From NCBI RefSeq assembly GCF_006265225.1, contig NZ_VDCS01000007.1, forward strand, positions 124,001-188,000: a stretch of DNA of 64,000 nucleotides. Reading direction: 5' to 3'. Both the position numbers and the translations under genes were made by a program. Below the pieces are notes generated by a model that saw only the letters and a list, made by a program, of their open reading frames with translations, was not told the origin of the DNA and ran no database searches. Positions 46,058-55,478 of the stretch are shown here, one piece after another; position 1 is the first letter of the stretch, and every line of letters starts with the position of its first letter. The stretch comes from Allotamlana fucoidanivorans (GTDB taxonomy: Bacteria > Bacteroidota > Bacteroidia > Flavobacteriales > Flavobacteriaceae).

Positions 46058-48835
46058 ATGAAATATTATATATTACTAGTTTTAACAACCATTACTATGG
46101 GGGTTGTTTCTGCACAGCAGAAGAATATTGATACCATAACAAAAATAAAAGTAGAAGAAAAAGTTAAACTCCCATTTGGAGAACTTAACCAAGACAAACT
46201 GGTGGGTGCCGTTGATGTCATCAAGGCAGACGCATTGTCACATACTTCTGACTATAATGTTGAATCTGCACTAGCAGGACAAGCACCAGGACTCATAATT
46301 AGTAAAGGTAATGGTGCTCCAGGTTTTGATACAACATGGATGAAAGTTAGGGGCTTATCAAGAGGAGGTAATAGCGATTCTCCATTAATTGTGATTGATG
46401 GTATTGCTAACAGATCGCTTTCTAGTATTGCCTTAGATGAAGTAGAAAGTATTCAAGTTTTAAAAGACGTAACAGCCAAAATGCTTTATGGTAGTAAAGC
46501 TGCCAATGGTGTATTAATGGTTACCACAAAACGTGGGTATAATGGAACAAAGAAGGTTTCTTTCTTTGTTGAATCTGGATTTAAATCCGCTACCGTTTTA
46601 CCTGAATATCTTAATTCGGCAGATTATGCTACACTCTACAATCAAGCAAGGATTAATGATGGGCTAGATCCTGTATATACTGACCAACAAATAAGTGATT
46701 ACAGAAACAACCCTTCTCCACTAAATCCAGATGTTGATTATAACAGTGAGTTCCTAAAAAACAATGCTTCTTTTACAAGGTTCAATGCTGAATTAATTGG
46801 AGGTGACGACAAAACCAAATACTTCTTAAACCTTGGTTATATTAGGGAAGATGGATTAGAAAAATTAAGAAGTCAAGATTTTAATCGTCTTAACATTCGA
46901 AGTAATCTTGATTATCAGGTTAACAAATCTGTATCTATGTTTTTAGATATAGCTGGTAGGATGGATATATGGGACAGAGCAAACATTAACAACAATGAAT
47001 TCTTTAACTCTTTATCATCACACAGACCTAATGATTATGCGCTGTATGTGGGTGATTATGGAGACACGGATAATTTAGGTTGGAGCCCAAGGGTTGCAAC
47101 AAACTTAGTTGGTGAATTGACCAGATCAGGCTATGTTAAAACAAATAATTACTATGCGCAAACAAACTTAGGATTAAACATTGATCTTAGTAGCATTACG
47201 AGTGGTTTATCCATAGGAGGGTATGTAACCTTTGATTTTTATAACAATGTTGGCTTAGGTAAGAGTTTACAATACTCAAGAGTTGACCCCATTACTGAAA
47301 CTAGAATTGGTACAGATGTGCTAACGGGTTCTGAAAGCCGTATGGGAGATGATACAAGACAGAATTTAGGTATTGTTGGTACACTTGATTATAATAAATC
47401 TTGGGGTAAAAATGATTTACAAATCAATTTTTCGGCGCTACAACAAACACTTATTAGAAAATCGACACTTGATGGCCCAACAACCCAGCAAGATGATAAA
47501 AACATGAACTTTGGTGGACGTGTTAATTACACCTTCAATAATAAATACACTGTTGAAGGAACCGCATCGTACATGGGGTCTGATAAATTTACCAAGGCTA
47601 ACCGTTGGGGCTTATTTGGTGCTGGTGGATTGGGTTGGATTATCTCTAATGAAAACTTCCTAAAAAACAGTTCTGCTGTAAATTTCCTTAAATTGAAAGG
47701 TTCTTTCGGGGTTATGGGTTATGATAATTCCTTTGACTACTTATTATATCGTGACTTCTATGTGGCTAATGGAAATTTAAGAACAGGTCCTAAAAATGCG
47801 GTTCAAGAATTTGGTTGGCGTGCGGGTCAAATTGGAAACACAAATCTTACCTTTGAAAAATCGAGAGAATTTAATATTGGCGTTGAAGCTAGTTTATTCA
47901 ATAATAAGGTGGCTATTGAGGCCAATTATTTTAACGAATATCGATATGATATGCCCGCGGTACTAAATAATGCACTTCCCGATTTTACTGGAGAACTAAA
48001 ACCTATTGGAAACTTTAATGAAGTTTCAAACACAGGTGTCGATTTCTTTGTAAGATATAAAGAACATATTGGCGATTTTAATTTTTCCATTGGCACAAAC
48101 GTAATTTTTTCTAAGGCAGTCAATGAAGTTTTTGATGAATTGAATGAGTATGCTCATTTAAATAGAACGGGACAAGCTACAGATGCCATTTTTGGATGGC
48201 AAGCAGATGGCTTATATCAAAATGAGGCCGAAATAATTGCTGATAATGTTACGTCATCTTATGGTGAAATCATCCCTGGTGACGTCAGATTACTAAATAT
48301 TGTTAATGACAAAGGAGATAATGTTATAGACCAATTTGATAGAAAAATAATTGGTAATAGTTTCCCTAGAACGCATTATGCCCTAAACCTTGATTTAGAG
48401 TATAAAGGCTTTCAATTATTTGTAATAGGGCAAGGTGTATCGGGAGTAGATAGATTTCTTAACACCAGTTATTATTGGAATGTAGGAGAAAACAAGTATT
48501 CAAATTATGCAAGTGGTGCGGCAGTTCCAGGCTCCGTAGCTGGGGCTAGCTCACCGCGTTTAACTTCTTTATCACAATCTCACAGCTACCGCAACTCGTC
48601 ATATTGGCTCACTAATGGAGCATTCTTTAAAATTAGAACCATGGAGCTTTCATATAATTTTGATGAAAACGTTAGTAGCAAAATTGGAGCAAATAACTTA
48701 AAACTATTTGTTAGAGGTAACGATTTAATAACAATTTCTGATATTAAAGACTCTGATCCAGAGAATATGAATGCGGGCATCAATGCATATCCTATGTATA
48801 AAACCATTTCATTGGGTTTAAAGTTAACTTACTAA
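46058..48835 (+). CDS. SusC-family transporter without N-terminal regulatory domain (second pair)
   Basis: From the ATG at 46058, 925 residues with a signal peptide ending VVSAQ (about 1-20). The plug begins almost at once (DKLVGAVDVIKADAL) and includes WMKVRGLSRGGNSDSPLIVIDG (in two parts) and YGSKAANGVLMVTTKRG (about 147-163). There is no carboxypeptidase-regulatory-like domain and no DEVVVVGYG-type TonB box; the short segment TKIKVEEKVKLPFGEL (about 28-43) would have to serve for TonB contact. The barrel ends KTISLGLKLTY. An ATG 24 bases upstream overlaps the previous susD end. The pair partner is the SusD gene 13 bases downstream. Confidence 0.94.
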   Translation: MKYYILLVLTTITMGVVSAQQKNIDTITKIKVEEKVKLPFGELNQDKLVGAVDVIKADALSHTSDYNVESALAGQAPGLIISKGNGAPGFDTTWMKVRGLSRGGNSDSPLIVIDGIANRSLSSIALDEVESIQVLKDVTAKMLYGSKAANGVLMVTTKRGYNGTKKVSFFVESGFKSATVLPEYLNSADYATLYNQARINDGLDPVYTDQQISDYRNNPSPLNPDVDYNSEFLKNNASFTRFNAELIGGDDKTKYFLNLGYIREDGLEKLRSQDFNRLNIRSNLDYQVNKSVSMFLDIAGRMDIWDRANINNNEFFNSLSSHRPNDYALYVGDYGDTDNLGWSPRVATNLVGELTRSGYVKTNNYYAQTNLGLNIDLSSITSGLSIGGYVTFDFYNNVGLGKSLQYSRVDPITETRIGTDVLTGSESRMGDDTRQNLGIVGTLDYNKSWGKNDLQINFSALQQTLIRKSTLDGPTTQQDDKNMNFGGRVNYTFNNKYTVEGTASYMGSDKFTKANRWGLFGAGGLGWIISNENFLKNSSAVNFLKLKGSFGVMGYDNSFDYLLYRDFYVANGNLRTGPKNAVQEFGWRAGQIGNTNLTFEKSREFNIGVEASLFNNKVAIEANYFNEYRYDMPAVLNNALPDFTGELKPIGNFNEVSNTGVDFFVRYKEHIGDFNFSIGTNVIFSKAVNEVFDELNEYAHLNRTGQATDAIFGWQADGLYQNEAEIIADNVTSSYGEIIPGDVRLLNIVNDKGDNVIDQFDRKIIGNSFPRTHYALNLDLEYKGFQLFVIGQGVSGVDRFLNTSYYWNVGENKYSNYASGAAVPGSVAGASSPRLTSLSQSHSYRNSSYWLTNGAFFKIRTMELSYNFDENVSSKIGANNLKLFVRGNDLITISDIKDSDPENMNAGINAYPMYKTISLGLKLTY

Positions 48836-48848
48836 ATACAGAATAGTT

Positions 48849-50639
48849 ATGCAAAAGACAGATAATAAAGAAACTTTAAGTACTATGAAGACTAAAGATT
48901 CCATAAAAAAATATACAATGAGAAATATTTTAATTGCTTTCGGTATTTTAATTGCGTTTTCATCATGCGATGATTATTTTGATCCAAAGCTTACTAACGA
49001 AAGAAGTGAAGAGCAATTTTTGGCAAACGCAGACTATGTTCGAGGTTTACTTACCTATGCATACCGTGCTATACCGTCATCATTTGACACCTATGGTGGA
49101 GATTTTTTAGATGCGGCAACAGACAATGCTTTATCAAATGTACCTGCAGGTGGGATTAACAGAATGGTAGAAACGGATGGCTTTTGGTCTGCAGTTAGCA
49201 ATCCAATTAACAACTGGCAAGGTAGATATGACGATTTGAAGAATGTTAATCAATTTATAGAAATTGGTTTAGATGGTACAGTTGTTTATTTTAAAGCTGA
49301 TGAGGAAAGAGATGAAGCTTATCGCCAACGTTTAAAAGGAGAAGCTTATTTTTTAAGAGCTTGGATTCATTTTGATCTACTTAGACGTTATGGAGGAATC
49401 GATACTAGTGGAAACTTAATGGGAATCCCTTTAATCACCTCCTTTATAGACATTAATGTTGACGACTTAAATCTTTCAAGAAATACCTATGATGAATGTG
49501 TGCAACAAATAGTTGAAGATTTAAACGTCGCTATTACTAATTTGCCTTCAGAATACACAGGTAGCAATGATGATTTTGGCATTAATAACCTAGGTAGACC
49601 AACCAGTATTGCATCAAAAGCTCTTAAATCTAGAGTTTTATTGTATGCTGCTAGTCCTTCATTTGGAACATCATCTTACACCGATGCTGCTCAAGCAGCC
49701 AATGATGTTATTGATGATATAGGAACTACTTTGCCAAATGTCTATGATATTGATAACATTTCTAAAGATTACTTTAATAATGACACTAATGATGAACTAA
49801 TCATGCGTCGTGTTAATGGCGGAACCAACGGAGATAATGGGCTTGAGCAAAGTAATTTCCCTCCTAGTTTATTAGGAAATGGCAGATGTAATCCATCACA
49901 AAATCTAGTGGATGCTTTTCCTATGGCCAATGGCTACCCCATTAACAACCCCTCTAGTGGTTATGACGAAAACATGATGTACAACAATCGTGATCCTAGA
50001 TTTGAAATGACGGTTATTTATAACAATAGAATTTTTAAAGGACAAGCTATTGAAACTTTTCAAGGAGGAAACAATGTGCCACCTGCCCCAGGCGTAACTG
50101 TAGAAAATTCAACACGAACAGGATACTATTTACGTAAATGGATTAGCAATTCATCTAATTTAGTTCCGGGTAACATATCTTCTGATTATCACTACAATGC
50201 TTTATTACGCAAAGCAGAAGTGTTTTTAAATTTAGCAGAAGCGGCAAATGAAGCTTATGGTCCTGATGGTGGAAATCTAAATTTAACTGCAAGACAAGCG
50301 ATTGCAGAAGTTAGAAGAAGAGCCGGTATAGCTTCTGGAGGTAATGATGATTATTTAGCATCAATAACAACAAAAGAGGCGATGAGAGAATTGATTAAAA
50401 ACGAACGCAGAATAGAATTATGTTTTGAAGGCCACTACTTTTTCGATTTAAGACGTTGGAAAGACAATTTGAATATGCCAATTGAAGGGGTTACTATAAC
50501 AAAAAACCCAGATGACTCTTTTAACTATGACAGACAAACTATTGTTGTCCCTAGCTATAAAGACTTTATGATTTATGGGCCACTTCCGTTCAATGAAATA
50601 TTGAAAACTCAAAATATAACTCAAAACCAAGGATGGTAG
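48849..50639 (+). CDS. SusD/RagB-family surface lipoprotein (second pair)
   Basis: A lipoprotein of up to 596 residues (FSSC). ATGs at 48885 and 48918 give more compact signal peptides (28 and 17 residues), so the true start may be internal. Family features are the EEQFLANADYVRGLLTYAYR N-terminal segment, LKGEAYFLRAWIHFDLLRRYGG (in two parts), SKALKSRVLLYAASP, and the C-terminal LNLAEAANEAYGPDGG, EVRRRAGI and ERRIELCFEGHYFFDLRRW blocks, ending NQGW. It should cap the second SusC. The two SusD proteins differ enough in length and loops to suggest different ligands or different parts of one ligand. Confidence 0.95.
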   Translation: MQKTDNKETLSTMKTKDSIKKYTMRNILIAFGILIAFSSCDDYFDPKLTNERSEEQFLANADYVRGLLTYAYRAIPSSFDTYGGDFLDAATDNALSNVPAGGINRMVETDGFWSAVSNPINNWQGRYDDLKNVNQFIEIGLDGTVVYFKADEERDEAYRQRLKGEAYFLRAWIHFDLLRRYGGIDTSGNLMGIPLITSFIDINVDDLNLSRNTYDECVQQIVEDLNVAITNLPSEYTGSNDDFGINNLGRPTSIASKALKSRVLLYAASPSFGTSSYTDAAQAANDVIDDIGTTLPNVYDIDNISKDYFNNDTNDELIMRRVNGGTNGDNGLEQSNFPPSLLGNGRCNPSQNLVDAFPMANGYPINNPSSGYDENMMYNNRDPRFEMTVIYNNRIFKGQAIETFQGGNNVPPAPGVTVENSTRTGYYLRKWISNSSNLVPGNISSDYHYNALLRKAEVFLNLAEAANEAYGPDGGNLNLTARQAIAEVRRRAGIASGGNDDYLASITTKEAMRELIKNERRIELCFEGHYFFDLRRWKDNLNMPIEGVTITKNPDDSFNYDRQTIVVPSYKDFMIYGPLPFNEILKTQNITQNQGW

Positions 50640-50666
50640 TCAAATCAAATATATTAAACTAGAAAA

Positions 50667-51542
50667 ATGAAGATTATGAAAAAAGTAGTATTATTAATAT
50701 GCATAGGATCCCTGTTTTTACTTCAGGCTTGCTATGAAGACTATAAAGAAGATTACATATATTCTGCTACCTATTTTGCCCGTCAGTATCCAATACGTAC
50801 GTTGGTAGATGAAGCAGACAAAGATATGACTCTTGAAATTGGTGCCGTTTTAGGTGGAAAATATTCAAATGATGTTAATGAACGTGCATCTTTTATTATT
50901 CAAGACACCTTATTGAATGCTGATAATTATCCGCAGTTCACAAAGCTTCCTGATAATTACTATACACTTAAAAGCAACGATATTGTTATTCCAAGTGGAC
51001 AGTTCAAGGGAAGTACAACCATGACCATTAATAAAGATTTATTTTTAAATGATCCTTTAGCTATAGGTAATAACTACGCCCTTCCAATTGAAATGACGGA
51101 GTCTACAGCTGACACCATTTTGCACAGCAAACGTTACTCTGTTGTTGTGATTAAGTATTTCAACCAATACCACGGCTGGTATTATGTTAAGGGGGTAGAC
51201 ACGAATACTTCAGATAACACTAGTGTAACGTATTCAAACGATGACCTTGTACTAAATGAAGATGTTCTATTACAAACAACATCTAAAAATGAGCTTACTG
51301 TACCTTATGTAGGCAACCCAGATGTTTCAGGAAGAAACATGAACTTTTCTATAGATACTGATGGCTCAGTAATCATTTCTGAAGACAATGTAACAGGTAC
51401 ATCTGGAACTGGTTCTTATGATTCAAACACTAGAAATTTCACTCTTGATTATTCCTATACAGATGGAGATGGAGCGGTACATACGGTAAAAGACACACTT
51501 ATTTACAGAAATACTGAACTTATTCTAGAAGAATGGAATTAA
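50667..51542 (+). CDS. Surface glycan-binding-type lipoprotein (DUF1735 + DUF4361-like)
   Basis: A 291-residue lipoprotein (LLQAC, Cys22 from the first ATG; an ATG three codons later is also possible). The N-terminal domain (about 40-155) matches the BT_3987-like DUF1735 fold, with LPDNYYTLKSNDIVIPSG and YALPIEMT as typical strands. The C-terminal half (about 165-291), ending with SYTDGDGAVHTVKDTLIYR, resembles the BT_3044-like DUF4361 domain. In Bacteroidota such proteins follow SusD genes and bind ligand at the cell surface. It closes the susCDCD operon, 27 bases after the second susD, and is followed by a hairpin. Confidence 0.85.
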   Translation: MKIMKKVVLLICIGSLFLLQACYEDYKEDYIYSATYFARQYPIRTLVDEADKDMTLEIGAVLGGKYSNDVNERASFIIQDTLLNADNYPQFTKLPDNYYTLKSNDIVIPSGQFKGSTTMTINKDLFLNDPLAIGNNYALPIEMTESTADTILHSKRYSVVVIKYFNQYHGWYYVKGVDTNTSDNTSVTYSNDDLVLNEDVLLQTTSKNELTVPYVGNPDVSGRNMNFSIDTDGSVIISEDNVTGTSGTGSYDSNTRNFTLDYSYTDGDGAVHTVKDTLIYRNTELILEEWN

Positions 51543-51628
51543 AACTTGAGCATTTTTAATCAATCTAATTACTAATAAAAAAGATTAATAGTAAAATTTC
51601 AGAATTAGTTTAGTTTTATTTTGTTTAG

Positions 51629-51654
51629 AGGCCCTGTTGTTAATGACAGGGCCT
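51629..51654 (+). terminator. Hairpin after the sus operon
   Basis: AGGCCCTGT, loop TGTTAATG, ACAGGGCCT: a GC-rich 9-bp stem followed by TGCCTTTAAAA. The T-run is short, but the position after the last operon gene fits a terminator. Confidence 0.7.
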
Positions 51655-51785
51655 TGCCTTTAAAATCTAATTTATAGGCTTCATAATGTTAAATAATTTT
51701 TAAATCCTTATAAGGTTTTCATAATAAAAATCTGAAATGTCAATTAGTACGTAAAAGAGTAAAACTAATTGTGATTAACAGAACT

Positions 51786-53225
51786 ATGAAAATCAGAAAA
51801 CAGGACTTTAACCAGTCTAATATTTCCATAACAGCTAATTTAAACTTATTCGTACATCTATTTCAAACCAAGCTTAAAAGGTTTAAAAAAGAAAATCTTT
51901 GGGGAATTTTAGTCCTATCAGCTACTTTTTTATTAATTATTGACGCTGTTTATTTAGGTGTTATTTTACGGAAAGATATTGCTATTTATAATGCACAACG
52001 ATTAAGTACTACCTTTGGGGTTGCTCTTATGATCTTTTCGATTGCTTTACTTCTTTTTAAAGGTAGTTTCTTTATTTACACACTATTCCGTTACTTTAAA
52101 TACAAGCCCATTACATCTGTAAGCGATACAGAATTGCCCTCGTGTACTGTCATAGTACCAGCCTATAACGAAGGTAAACAAGTTTATGATACTTTAATGA
52201 GTCTCGCTCAAAGTGAGTATCCTGAAGAAAAATTTGAGTTGCTTTCTATTGATGACGGCAGTCAAGATGACACATGGCCATGGATGATTGAAGCAAAAAA
52301 AGTACTGGGTGACCGTTTAAAAATTCATCAGCAACCTGAAAACAAAGGAAAGCGCCATGCTTTATATTACGGTTTTAATAATGGCACTGGTGACGTTTTT
52401 GTTACCGTTGATAGTGATTCAATAGTTAATCCTGATACTCTAAGAAATTTAATAGGTCCTTTAGTGACAGATGAAACTTGTGGAGCTGTTGCTGGCAATA
52501 TTCGCGTATTAAACAAAGACAAAGGGCTGTTACCTAAAATGCTAGATGTAAGCTTTGTTTTAAGTTTTGAATTTGTACGTTCTGCTGAAAGCACACTAAA
52601 ATCAGTACTATGTACACCAGGCGCTTTGGCAGCATACCGTAGAGCCGCTGTTTTTAATTGCCTTCAAGAATGGATGAATCAAACCTTTATGGGAAACCCT
52701 TCAGATATTGGAGAAGATCGTGCATTGACCAATATGATTTTAAAACAAGGCTATCATGTTTTATTTCAAAGAAATGCTTATGCATATACCAATGTTCCTG
52801 AAAAATACCGCGGCCTTTACAAGATGTTTATTCGTTGGGGGCGTAGTAATGTGCGTGAAAACATTGAAATGTCTAAATATGTTTTCAAAAATTTTAGGAA
52901 GGGTTCTAAACTGGGAACACGATTACTGTTTCTGAGTCAGTCCGTTGAAATCATCATGACCTACCCTTTTTTAATTCTGATGATATTATTTATTTTCACC
53001 CACCCTATATTATTTTTAAGTTCAACCTTTTTAAGTATTTTGGTAGTTTCAACATTCCCAGTGTTATTTTATGCAAAAAGATATGATATAAAAGCGTCTT
53101 TTTGGGCGTATACCTATAGCATTTTATACACCTTTGGTTTGTTTTGGATTACCCCCTATGCCATAGCCACGGCTAGCAAAAGTGGTTGGTTAACTAGAGA
53201 ATTACCAAAGTCTAATACCGTTTAA
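51786..53225 (+). CDS. Processive family 2 glycosyltransferase (hyaluronan/chitin synthase-like)
   Basis: From the ATG at 51786, 479 residues (a GTG five codons upstream is also in frame). Two N-terminal helices (about 40-62 and 78-100) precede a cytosolic GT2 domain, and three to four helices follow (about 385-470). Catalytic motifs are CTVIVPAYNEG, SIDDGSQDD, the Mn2+-binding DSDS, the base motif GEDR and a final RWGRS in place of the usual QxxRW. This is the architecture of enzymes that make and extrude beta-linked polysaccharides such as hyaluronan, chitin or poly-N-acetylglucosamine. The product is not predictable. It stands alone after the sus operon terminator and may build an exopolysaccharide. 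Confidence 0.88.
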   Translation: MKIRKQDFNQSNISITANLNLFVHLFQTKLKRFKKENLWGILVLSATFLLIIDAVYLGVILRKDIAIYNAQRLSTTFGVALMIFSIALLLFKGSFFIYTLFRYFKYKPITSVSDTELPSCTVIVPAYNEGKQVYDTLMSLAQSEYPEEKFELLSIDDGSQDDTWPWMIEAKKVLGDRLKIHQQPENKGKRHALYYGFNNGTGDVFVTVDSDSIVNPDTLRNLIGPLVTDETCGAVAGNIRVLNKDKGLLPKMLDVSFVLSFEFVRSAESTLKSVLCTPGALAAYRRAAVFNCLQEWMNQTFMGNPSDIGEDRALTNMILKQGYHVLFQRNAYAYTNVPEKYRGLYKMFIRWGRSNVRENIEMSKYVFKNFRKGSKLGTRLLFLSQSVEIIMTYPFLILMILFIFTHPILFLSSTFLSILVVSTFPVLFYAKRYDIKASFWAYTYSILYTFGLFWITPYAIATASKSGWLTRELPKSNTV

Positions 53226-53260
53226 ATCGAGAAGAAAAATTATTTTTGCATTGAATCTTT

Positions 53261-54187
53261 CTACTCGCTTTCATTTAGCCAATCAAAATGCTTATCGATA
53301 ATAACTTGTTTATTTTCTTTTACATAGTTGATTAAAGATTTAGCTATAGTTGACATATTCTTGGAACTTAACCAAATCAAATTCCAATTAGTAACAATGG
53401 GCAATCCCTTCACTGGGATAATTTGCAAATCGCCAATGGTAAGCGCATTTTTAATACCAATAAGAGGCATGATTGAATAGCCTAAACCAGAAATAACAGC
53501 TTGTTTTAAGGCCTCATTTGAGGTAAGCTCCATTTTTTTATAGGTTGAAATTTTCTTAGAGTCTATAAACTTTTCCATAGCTAATCTAGTTGCTGAACCT
53601 TGTTCTCTGTATATCAAAGGAAGTTTTTGGAATTCAGACTTTGACAAGTATTTGCCTTTATGCTGGTACTCTTTACCCCCTACCATATAAAGTTCATTAG
53701 GCATAAGTTGAATTCTATTAATTTTTAACTTTTTAGGGATTGTGGAAACCATAGCAAAATCAACTTCATTATTCTCAAGAGCTTTAATTACGGAAGCCTT
53801 ATTAGTTACATCCATAACAAGGTCAATACCTCGGTGTTGATTTATAAAATCAGATATAAAATAAGGCATAACGTATTTTGCCGTAGAAACAATGGCAATT
53901 TTTAATTTACCTGCTAACTCACCCTGATAAGACAATGCTTTATAATCAATAGCCTTAACCTCATCCATAATTTTTTGAGTAGCTTGGGCTACTTCCTCAC
54001 CAAACTCGGTGATATAAATACGCCTCCCTACAACTTCAAAAAGTGGTATTTTAAATTGATCTTGAAAGTTTTTTAACTGAATGGAAACTGCTGGCTGTGT
54101 TAAATACAAAGCTTCTGATGCCTTTGTTACGCTTTGTAATTCGGCTATTTTTAAAAATACTTCTAGCTGGTGCAATGTATAATTCAT
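53261..54187 (-). CDS. LysR-family regulator of the divergent SbtA cluster
   Basis: A 308-residue LysR-type regulator: N-terminal winged helix (about 1-60, LEVFLKIAELQSVTKASEAL, then LTQPAVSIQLKNFQDQF) and a C-terminal periplasmic-binding-like effector domain (about 90-295). Its resemblance to the CbbR/CmpR group, which controls carbon fixation and bicarbonate uptake, is inferred from the start FLKIAELQSVTKASEALYLTQ region and from context, not measured. It is divergent from the small membrane protein and sbtA, sharing an 83-base control region with an inverted repeat. Autoregulation and control of the cluster are expected for this arrangement. Confidence 0.92.
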   Translation of the reverse strand: MNYTLHQLEVFLKIAELQSVTKASEALYLTQPAVSIQLKNFQDQFKIPLFEVVGRRIYITEFGEEVAQATQKIMDEVKAIDYKALSYQGELAGKLKIAIVSTAKYVMPYFISDFINQHRGIDLVMDVTNKASVIKALENNEVDFAMVSTIPKKLKINRIQLMPNELYMVGGKEYQHKGKYLSKSEFQKLPLIYREQGSATRLAMEKFIDSKKISTYKKMELTSNEALKQAVISGLGYSIMPLIGIKNALTIGDLQIIPVKGLPIVTNWNLIWLSSKNMSTIAKSLINYVKENKQVIIDKHFDWLNESE

Positions 54188-54236
54188 AATTATTTTTTAT
54201 GTATTTCATAATAAATATAAATAAAAATTTATGAAA
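54183..54236. promoter_or_regulatory. Candidate LysR operator between lysR and the sbtA cluster
   Basis: TTTCATAA (54204-54211) and its exact complement TTATGAAA (54229-54236) are 17 bases apart. A further TTCATAAT copy lies at 54183-54190 at the lysR start codon. Dyads in the gap between a LysR gene and its divergent target are the usual binding sites. Confidence 0.45.
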
Positions 54237-54270
54237 AATATATCTAAACTTTGCATCAAAATTTAAAAAC

Positions 54271-54480
54271 ATGAAGAAAAGACTATTTAACCTCCTCATT
54301 AAATTCCACAACAAAATTGTACAGATTAATGATATTATTATAACTGCTATGTTTTTGTTTTTTGTAAGTCTATCGTTGAAAAACAACGGCTTATTTACGC
54401 AAGAACTGACTTTGTGTGGTTTGATTGTATTTCTAGCTGTCACCAACAAAAACCTAAATATGTTAACCAAAACCAAATAA
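54271..54480 (+). CDS. Small two-helix membrane protein in the SbtA cluster
   Basis: I do not recognise this 69-residue protein. A basic N-terminus (MKKRLFNLLIKFHNKIVQ) is followed by two hydrophobic segments (about 21-36 and 44-60), suggesting a small inner-membrane hairpin. It is the first gene after the divergent LysR promoter region and lies 9 bases before sbtA, so it should be co-expressed with it. It may be an accessory or regulatory subunit of the transporter, similar in logic to other small membrane proteins that modulate carriers, but this is inference from position only. Confidence 0.65.
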   Translation: MKKRLFNLLIKFHNKIVQINDIIITAMFLFFVSLSLKNNGLFTQELTLCGLIVFLAVTNKNLNMLTKTK

Positions 54481-54489
54481 TATAACTAC

Positions 54490-55455
54490 ATGGATTTACA
54501 TTTACTAATTGACAACCTAACCAACCCTGCATTACTTTTCTTTTTTTTAGGAATTATTGCGGTTCAATTAAAGAGTGATCTACAAATACCTGAAAACTCA
54601 TCAAAATTCATCTCTTTGTACTTACTTCTCGCCATTGGTTTTAAAGGCGGACAGGAATTATCTCATAGCACATTTAGCTTAGAAATACTTTGGGCTTTAA
54701 TTTTCGGCATCCTATTAGCTATATCTGTACCGATTTATACTTATTACATCTTGCGTAAAAAATTTAGTGTAGAAAATGCCGGAGCCATAGCTGCATCATA
54801 CGGATCTGTAAGCGCCGTCACTTTTGTAACAGCCATATCCTATCTTGAAATTATGCAAATTCCATTTAGCGGCCACATGGTTGCTGTAATGGCGCTTATG
54901 GAGGCTCCTTCTATCATGGTTGGACTCTTACTTATCATGATTTCAAAGGGAGGCAAAAAGAAATCAGGCATACCCATGTCAACCGTTTTACGTCACGCAC
55001 TTTTCAATGGAAGTGTATTATTAATAATAGGAAGCCTTATAATTGGGTTTCTTGCTAGCGATGCTCAAGCTGAAGGTATTAAACCATTCACCACAGATAT
55101 TTTTAAAGGATTCCTTGCCGTATTCCTATTAGACATGGGAATTACCAGTGGAAGAAAACTCTCAGATTTTATAAAGAAAGGTTGGTTTGCTCTAATCTTT
55201 GCAATTTTAATTCCAATCCTCAACGGTTGCTTGGTATCTATTATTACGGCAGGCTTTGTCACTGGAATAGGCAACAGATTATTATTCGCAATCCTAGCCG
55301 CCAGTGCTTCCTATATTGCCGTACCTGCTGCCATGAAAATTGCTGTTCCAAAGGCTAGTCCGAGTTTATATATTCCAATGGCTCTTGCTATTACCTTTCC
55401 ATTCAATATCACACTGGGCATGCCCTTGTACTTATGCATAATTCAAAACTTTTAA
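54490..55455 (+). CDS. sbtA: Sodium-dependent bicarbonate transporter, SbtA family
   Basis: A 321-residue permease with about ten transmembrane helices in two inverted halves. I recognise the SbtA (formerly DUF897) family from NPALLFFFLGIIAVQLKSDL (12-31), LAIGFKGGQEL, AAS-YGSVSAVTF (AASYGSVSAVTFV, about 99-111), the second-half repeat AILAASASYIAVPAAMKIAVP (in two parts, about 269-289) and the end ITFPFNITLGMPLY. SbtA imports HCO3- with Na+ in cyanobacteria. In a heterotroph it would feed anaplerotic carboxylases, consistent with the Na+ gradient made by the NQR pump. It lies between two small unknown genes in one operon. Confidence 0.9.
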   Translation: MDLHLLIDNLTNPALLFFFLGIIAVQLKSDLQIPENSSKFISLYLLLAIGFKGGQELSHSTFSLEILWALIFGILLAISVPIYTYYILRKKFSVENAGAIAASYGSVSAVTFVTAISYLEIMQIPFSGHMVAVMALMEAPSIMVGLLLIMISKGGKKKSGIPMSTVLRHALFNGSVLLIIGSLIIGFLASDAQAEGIKPFTTDIFKGFLAVFLLDMGITSGRKLSDFIKKGWFALIFAILIPILNGCLVSIITAGFVTGIGNRLLFAILAASASYIAVPAAMKIAVPKASPSLYIPMALAITFPFNITLGMPLYLCIIQNF

Positions 55456-55478
55456 TAGAACCTAAATATTTAATTACT

